Positions 35,590-39,530 of a stretch of DNA of 39,530 nt are shown one piece after another (positions within the stretch are counted from its first letter, which is position 1; each line of letters begins with the position of its first letter). The stretch is from contig JUEF01000016.1 of NCBI GenBank assembly GCA_000802045.1, forward strand, positions 1 to 39,530. Reading direction: 5' to 3'. The stretch comes from Peptococcaceae bacterium BICA1-8 (GTDB lineage Bacteria; Bacillota; Peptococcia; Peptococcales; BICA1-8). A program made the translations under genes and the position numbers. Under the pieces are notes generated by a model. That model had not been told where the DNA came from. It saw nothing but the letters and a program-made list of their open reading frames with translations, and ran no database searches.

Positions 35590-36633
35590 CTACTTAATAT
35601 CAGCTAAAGCCTGTTTCATTGGTCCTATTATTTTTTGCGCACTAGCTGCGATTTCATCAACGGTTGCTTGTAGCTTATCACCGTCCATAGGAACAATTTC
35701 GCTATTTGCTTTAGCAGCTTTCTCTAAAAGCTCAGGATCAGCTAAAGCTTTGGTAATAGCAGCTCTAAATTCTGTAGTAACCTCGGGGTCCATTCCTGGA
35801 GGTCCAAAGAAGCAGCGGTGAGCCACAATCATATTTGTCAAAACTTTCATAAAATCTTGTGCTTCGCCAGAAGTAATCTCTAATGCTGTCGGCACATCTG
35901 GAAAATCTTTGACTCTTTCAGGGGAAAACATTAATATTGGTTTTTTGTCGCCAGCTTTGATCATTGGTAAAGCATCACTTAAAGCAGTAATATGACCGTC
36001 ACCTTCACCTTTTATAACAGCTAATGCAGTATCAGCATTACCCTCATAACCGGTAATTTGGTTTAATTGAAAACCTAATGCTTTAGCCATTACAGCAGCA
36101 GCAAAGAAGTCTTCGTCCATTCCTTGTGAAGGGAATTTAATAGGTCTGCCGGCTTTAGCTAAATCTTCTATGGTGTTAAATTCAGATTTGCCGCCTACAG
36201 CAAACACTCTAGGTTCAGTTGCAGCCCGTCCTAAGTATGTAAACTCAGTAGCCTTAAACTGAACACCTTCAGCTTCGGAAAGGTCCGCTAAAAGAACAGA
36301 TGGAAAACTAGTAAACGCAAAAGTTAAACCATCGGGTTTTGAATGCCATAGCTGATTAGTACCAACTACCCCACCGGCACCTACGATATTCTTCACTATG
36401 ATTTTAGCGCCAGGATAATGTTTTTCAATGTAAGGAGCAATCATTCTAGCATATGTGTCCATACCTTTACCAGGGGAATTAGGAACAATCAAAGTAATAT
36501 CCTTGGCTTTAACAGGTTCAGATTTAACTTCTTCCTTAGGGGCAGGTGCTTCAGTTTTTTGACCACAGGCAGTTATTAAGGAGATAGTTAGTAAAACTAC
36601 TAAAATTAAAACTAAACTTTTTCTCTTTAACAT
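35590..36633 (-). CDS. tctC: tripartite tricarboxylate transporter substrate-binding lipoprotein
   Basis: 347-aa extracytoplasmic receptor of a TTT carrier. A lipoprotein signal peptide ends at LITAC with lipid-modified C23, and a charged Pro/Glu linker follows. The Bug/TctC fold opens DITLIVPNSPGKGMDTYARMIAP (the usual VPF.PGG.tD.. motif is here VPNSPGKGMDT) and continues IVKNIVGAGGVVGTNQLWHSKPDG. Known TctC substrates are small carboxylates, such as citrate, tartrate, aromatic acids and glutamate. The ligand here cannot be read from sequence. It is separated from tctB by a 111-base gap containing an orphan AAAGGAGGGGG ribosome site-like stretch. ATG follows GAGAGGTG. Confidence 0.92.
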   Translation of the reverse strand: MLKRKSLVLILVVLLTISLITACGQKTEAPAPKEEVKSEPVKAKDITLIVPNSPGKGMDTYARMIAPYIEKHYPGAKIIVKNIVGAGGVVGTNQLWHSKPDGLTFAFTSFPSVLLADLSEAEGVQFKATEFTYLGRAATEPRVFAVGGKSEFNTIEDLAKAGRPIKFPSQGMDEDFFAAAVMAKALGFQLNQITGYEGNADTALAVIKGEGDGHITALSDALPMIKAGDKKPILMFSPERVKDFPDVPTALEITSGEAQDFMKVLTNMIVAHRCFFGPPGMDPEVTTEFRAAITKALADPELLEKAAKANSEIVPMDGDKLQATVDEIAASAQKIIGPMKQALADIK

Positions 36634-36744
36634 TGGGACACCTCTCTCTTTTCTTTTTATTTTTCTTTTTGGATTAAGCTAAGACCTTGATATATTTTTA
36701 TTTTATTGCTTTAAAAGACCCCCTCCTTTAAAAAATCTAACCAA

Positions 36745-37254
36745 CTACAAAATATATTCCAAAATTCCTTTGTAAAAATGAACATTAAGAAATTGTACAA
36801 AGAGCAGATGGATAAATAAGAGTGTGCCTATTCCGAAGACAAAAGACTTCCACCACTTAGCTTTATTAATAAAACGAAAATAACCTACGACGAAAACTAG
36901 GATAGCAGGCTCAATTCCTATAACCAGGATCAGTGCCAAAAAAGATACCACAATGCCAATACTCACCAATTCTTTTTTGAGCAAATTTTCTTTCTTTTCC
37001 TTCTTTTTACCTGATGAATCTTTGGATTCTTTGGCGCCAAATAAAAGTTCACCAGCATCTATAGCTAAATTTATCTTAGTGTTTTTTGTGTTTTGCAAAT
37101 ACAATTGGAATGAAATTAAAACTGCGGACCCAATAGCTACGGGCAGGGGTACCAGCCTTGCTCTCGGACCAAACCCTGTTGATAATATTGCTACAGCTAT
37201 AAAAAAGAGTAGAAAGGCTACAGCTACTATGTTGTTGGCAGTTTTCTTAGTCAT
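36745..37254 (-). CDS. tctB: tripartite tricarboxylate transporter small membrane subunit
   Basis: 169-aa TctB protein with four hydrophobic segments (about 7-27, 35-52, 95-125, 140-160) separated by a charged loop with Lys-rich stretch KESKDSSGKKKEKK (about 77-90). It pairs with TctA and TctC in a Na+/H+-driven secondary uptake system. Its ATG lies 2 bases after the tctA stop codon, so translational coupling is likely. Confidence 0.85.
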   Translation of the reverse strand: MTKKTANNIVAVAFLLFFIAVAILSTGFGPRARLVPLPVAIGSAVLISFQLYLQNTKNTKINLAIDAGELLFGAKESKDSSGKKKEKKENLLKKELVSIGIVVSFLALILVIGIEPAILVFVVGYFRFINKAKWWKSFVFGIGTLLFIHLLFVQFLNVHFYKGILEYIL

Positions 37255-37256
37255 TA

Positions 37257-38759
37257 TTACTGCACCCCACTTTCATCTGCGTTCCTTTTATTAGCAATAT
37301 AACCTCGGATAAATGGATAGAAAATGGTGCCCAATACAACCAAAAATAAAATAAGCGTAACCGGTCTAGTTAAAAAGAATAAGTTGCCGTAGAGTTTAAT
37401 AGAAATATGCATATATCTCTCAAGCATTAGACCTAAGACCATACCAATAGCCATATCAGCCCTTGAGTACTTGTATTTATCCATTATGTAACCAATAATA
37501 CCGAAAACCACTACCACAATTACATCCTTGATACGACCTTTTATGGCATATGCTCCTACAAGACATATCGGTAAAAGTACAGGAATCAAAACACTGCTGG
37601 GCAATGTAGTAACTTTTACTAAATGTTTTGCAAGTAATAATCCGCCAATAGTAGTAATAACATTAGCAACAACTATAATCCAAACTATAGAGAAAACAAT
37701 ATCCATATGATTTTCTAACATATCTCTACCAGGTGTAATACCCATAACAATAAATGCTGATAAAAGAATGGCCATACTTTCGCCACCAGGAATACCAAAA
37801 CCCAATGTAGGCACCAGACCGCCACCTTCATTAGCTGCATTGGTAGCTTCAGGTGCAATAACACCTTCGACATTACCAGTTCCAAAGGTTTCTTTATTTT
37901 TCGATGTCTGGGCAGCCATACCATATGCTGCTATTCCTCCAATACTGGCGCCAACTCCAGGAAGAGCTCCTATAAAGAGACCCAATAGACTTGACCTAAC
38001 AACCAGCTTCCAGTGTATAAATACATCCCTCACGCCAATCCAAACACTACCCATTTCACTAGTAGTTTGTGCTTTGACAATTGAGCCACCGGTGATGTAG
38101 AGCTTAATCATTTCTGAGACAGCAAATAAGCCAATAACCACCACTGCAAAATCAAAACCATCCAATAAAAACAAAGAACCGAAAGTAAATCTGGCTGTAC
38201 CGCTAACTGGGTCCATGCCAACAAAGGAAAGCAATAATCCAAACCCCGCAGCAGTTAAGCCTTTTAAGAGAGAACCGCTGCTGAAAATGGCTATTACTGA
38301 TAATCCCCATAAAGCCATAATAAAGTATTCCGGGGGTCCTAGAGCCATCATAATAGCTTTCATAATTGGCAGAGTTAAAGTTAGAAATATAGCTCCAATA
38401 AGACCACCAATTAAAGAAGCCATTGCCGCAGCACCTAAAGCTCTAGCACCTTCACCCCTTTGTGTCATAGGATAACCGTCGAAACATAATGCAATGCTTT
38501 TGGAAGCTCCGGGGATATTGAATAAGATACTGGTTATAGAGCTACCAAAAATCGTCGCTACGTGTGCACCCAATAACATAGCTAAAGCCGCAACAGGCTC
38601 TAAGCTTAAACTAAAAGGAAGAATTAATGCCATAGCTGCTATACCACCTAGTCCTGGTAATATCCCAATTACAACACCAAATAAAACACCAATGGACATA
38701 AACAAAATTGATGTAGGGTCAAATAAAGCTAGCAATCCGTGCCACGATGCAGTTAACAT
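37257..38759 (-). CDS. tctA: tripartite tricarboxylate transporter large membrane subunit
   Basis: 500-aa transport subunit of the TTT family with about 11-12 membrane segments. Family motifs are GVLFGVVIGILPGLGGIAAMA (about 23-43), ATIFGSSITSILFNIPG (about 68-84), the duplicated SLLGLFIGALPGVGASIGG (about 256-274) and PTLGFGIPGGESMAILLSA. It opens the tctABC part of the cluster. Its start is ATG at 38759 with GAGGTGATTT ahead of it. A palindrome matching that before gntR lies 75 bases upstream. Confidence 0.95.
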   Translation of the reverse strand: MLTASWHGLLALFDPTSILFMSIGVLFGVVIGILPGLGGIAAMALILPFSLSLEPVAALAMLLGAHVATIFGSSITSILFNIPGASKSIALCFDGYPMTQRGEGARALGAAAMASLIGGLIGAIFLTLTLPIMKAIMMALGPPEYFIMALWGLSVIAIFSSGSLLKGLTAAGFGLLLSFVGMDPVSGTARFTFGSLFLLDGFDFAVVVIGLFAVSEMIKLYITGGSIVKAQTTSEMGSVWIGVRDVFIHWKLVVRSSLLGLFIGALPGVGASIGGIAAYGMAAQTSKNKETFGTGNVEGVIAPEATNAANEGGGLVPTLGFGIPGGESMAILLSAFIVMGITPGRDMLENHMDIVFSIVWIIVVANVITTIGGLLLAKHLVKVTTLPSSVLIPVLLPICLVGAYAIKGRIKDVIVVVVFGIIGYIMDKYKYSRADMAIGMVLGLMLERYMHISIKLYGNLFFLTRPVTLILFLVVLGTIFYPFIRGYIANKRNADESGVQ

Positions 38760-38833
38760 CTAAATCACCTCACTAAGGAAATTAATTTCGAGAATCATTA
38801 AACCCTTTACGTCCGAACCATAAAATACGATAT

Positions 38834-38855
38834 ATCATATATTATATATTCAACA
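38834..38855. promoter_or_regulatory. palindromic candidate operator upstream of tctA
   Basis: The minus strand reads TGTTGAATATATAATATATG, matching the gntR-upstream element (TGTCGAAATATATAATATAT) with one small insertion and few substitutions. The plus strand shows ATATATTATATATTC. It sits in the tctA promoter region, where a TATAAT lies within the palindrome. The rest of the 302-base gap (38760-39061) is AT-rich with no gene, and ends in the terminator at 38998. Confidence 0.5.
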
Positions 38856-38997
38856 AGATGCTACAAAATCCTCCTACGAAAATAAATATTTTATTTTACA
38901 TATAAACATTTCTTATCTAAATATTTATCATAGAAAGGCAAATTTCCTTCTTCTTTTAATAACAAACGACATATTTTAAAAAATTATTTAAAAATAG

Positions 38998-39030
38998 TGG
39001 AGCCTACGGGGCAATGCCCCGTTTGCTCCA
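38998..39030 (-). terminator. terminator of the succinyl-CoA ligase-type operon
   Basis: A 7-bp GC-rich stem (ACGGGGC / GCCCCGT, loop AAT) within an outer TGGAGC / GCTCCA stem, separated by two-base bulges. Downstream on the minus strand lies CTATTTTTAAATAATTTTTT. A strong intrinsic terminator after the gene at 39062. Confidence 0.9.
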
Positions 39031-39061
39031 GGTATAGGGGGAGGTGTTGGATAATGTATCT

Positions 39062-39530
39062 TTAGGCATTTTTGGCAAGTTTTTCTGGGTATTCACTTTT
39101 ATACCAATCCTCAACCTTCTGAATTAAATCTTCAATACTACCGGTAACAGTTACTCCAGCTTCAGCAAGTCTTTGAAGTTTAGCACCAGCAGTGCCAACT
39201 CCCTTTTCAATAATGGCACCTGCGTGTCCCATTTTTCTTCCCGGTGGTGAGTATCTGCCAGCGATAAAGGCAAATACCTGCTTACCATAGTCAATTGACT
39301 GTAAATATTCTGCCGCATCCTCTTCACGGGAACCGCCTATTTCACCGATAAGTACTATCGCCTCGGTTTCCAAATCATCCTTAAGCAATTTTAGAACGTC
39401 AACAAAGCTGGTGCCAATAATAGGATCCCCACCGATGCCCATAACCATGGAAACACCAATACCTCGATAAGTAAGATTGGATGCTGATTCATGACATAAG
39501 GTTCCGCTTCTTGATACTATAGCGACTTTT
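39062..39530 (-). CDS. sucD: succinate-CoA ligase (ADP/GDP-forming) alpha subunit, partial
   Basis: The C-terminal 155 codons of a minus-strand gene; the N-terminus is beyond the window edge. The visible part begins [19 protein letters not shown] and contains [14 protein letters not shown], the phospho-histidine loop in [20 protein letters not shown], and [19 protein letters not shown], all standard for SucD/ADP-forming acyl-CoA ligase alpha subunits. The reaction is acyl-CoA + ADP + Pi = acid + CoA + ATP, with substrate not certain from this part. A strong terminator separates it from the tct cluster. Whether it belongs to the same pathway is unproven. Confidence 0.9.
   Translation of the reverse strand, partial: KVAIVSRSGTLCHESASNLTYRGIGVSMVMGIGGDPIIGTSFVDVLKLLKDDLETEAIVLIGEIGGSREEDAAEYLQSIDYGKQVFAFIAGRYSPPGRKMGHAGAIIEKGVGTAGAKLQRLAEAGVTVTGSIEDLIQKVEDWYKSEYPEKLAKNA

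Overview
The window looks like chromosome from a low-GC, strictly anaerobic Firmicute, most likely a Clostridia member near the Peptococcaceae. This is inferred from strong AGGAGG-type ribosome binding sites with several TTG/GTG starts, a pcrA-ligA-gatC-gatA-gatB housekeeping run, DUF3231 (spore-coat-like) proteins, an oxygen-sensitive type IlvD, a tungsten aldehyde:ferredoxin oxidoreductase (AOR) and many ferredoxin-like proteins. No rRNA, tRNA, CRISPR, phage or intact insertion sequence was seen.

Layout. 1-1749: the end of a small HTH gene, then the 23S rRNA methyltransferase rlmD. 2072-8785: poorly characterised membrane-associated genes. These are a two-gene hypothetical operon, an amidohydrolase relic without its catalytic core, a CPBP protease, a DUF4912-like protein and two tandem paralogous permeases. 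8896-11424: ilvD-panB, consecutive steps around 2-ketoisovalerate. 11693-13209: an Old Yellow Enzyme-type oxidoreductase and a small DMT-type membrane protein. 13294-21194: gatB, gatA, gatC, ligA and pcrA, all on the minus strand (transcribed pcrA to gatB). 21385-29952: single genes and small groups (YhhN-like, CorA, two DUF3231 paralogs, HAD phosphatase, EamA exporter plus YgjP-type metalloprotein, nitroreductase, cupin).

29281-38759 is the most interesting part. It is a minus-strand cluster read as tctA-tctB-tctC, a 16-Cys ferredoxin, AOR, an LVIVD beta-propeller, an AprA/fumarate-reductase-like flavoprotein, a two-cluster ferredoxin and a GntR/FCD regulator. A near-identical AT-rich palindromic element lies in front of both tctA and the gntR gene, which suggests one regulon. 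The likely logic is uptake of an organic anion by the tripartite carrier, then aldehyde/acid and flavin redox steps tied to low-potential ferredoxins. I do not recognise this gene combination as a described pathway. A succinyl-CoA-synthetase alpha-like gene (cut by the window edge) ends upstream of it behind a strong terminator.

The intergenic DNA is also unusual. Several gaps hold degenerate short tandem repeats with 7- or 8-base units, and two gaps 17 kb apart share the same unit (GCTAGTG). The gaps around ligA also carry longer degenerate dispersed repeats.
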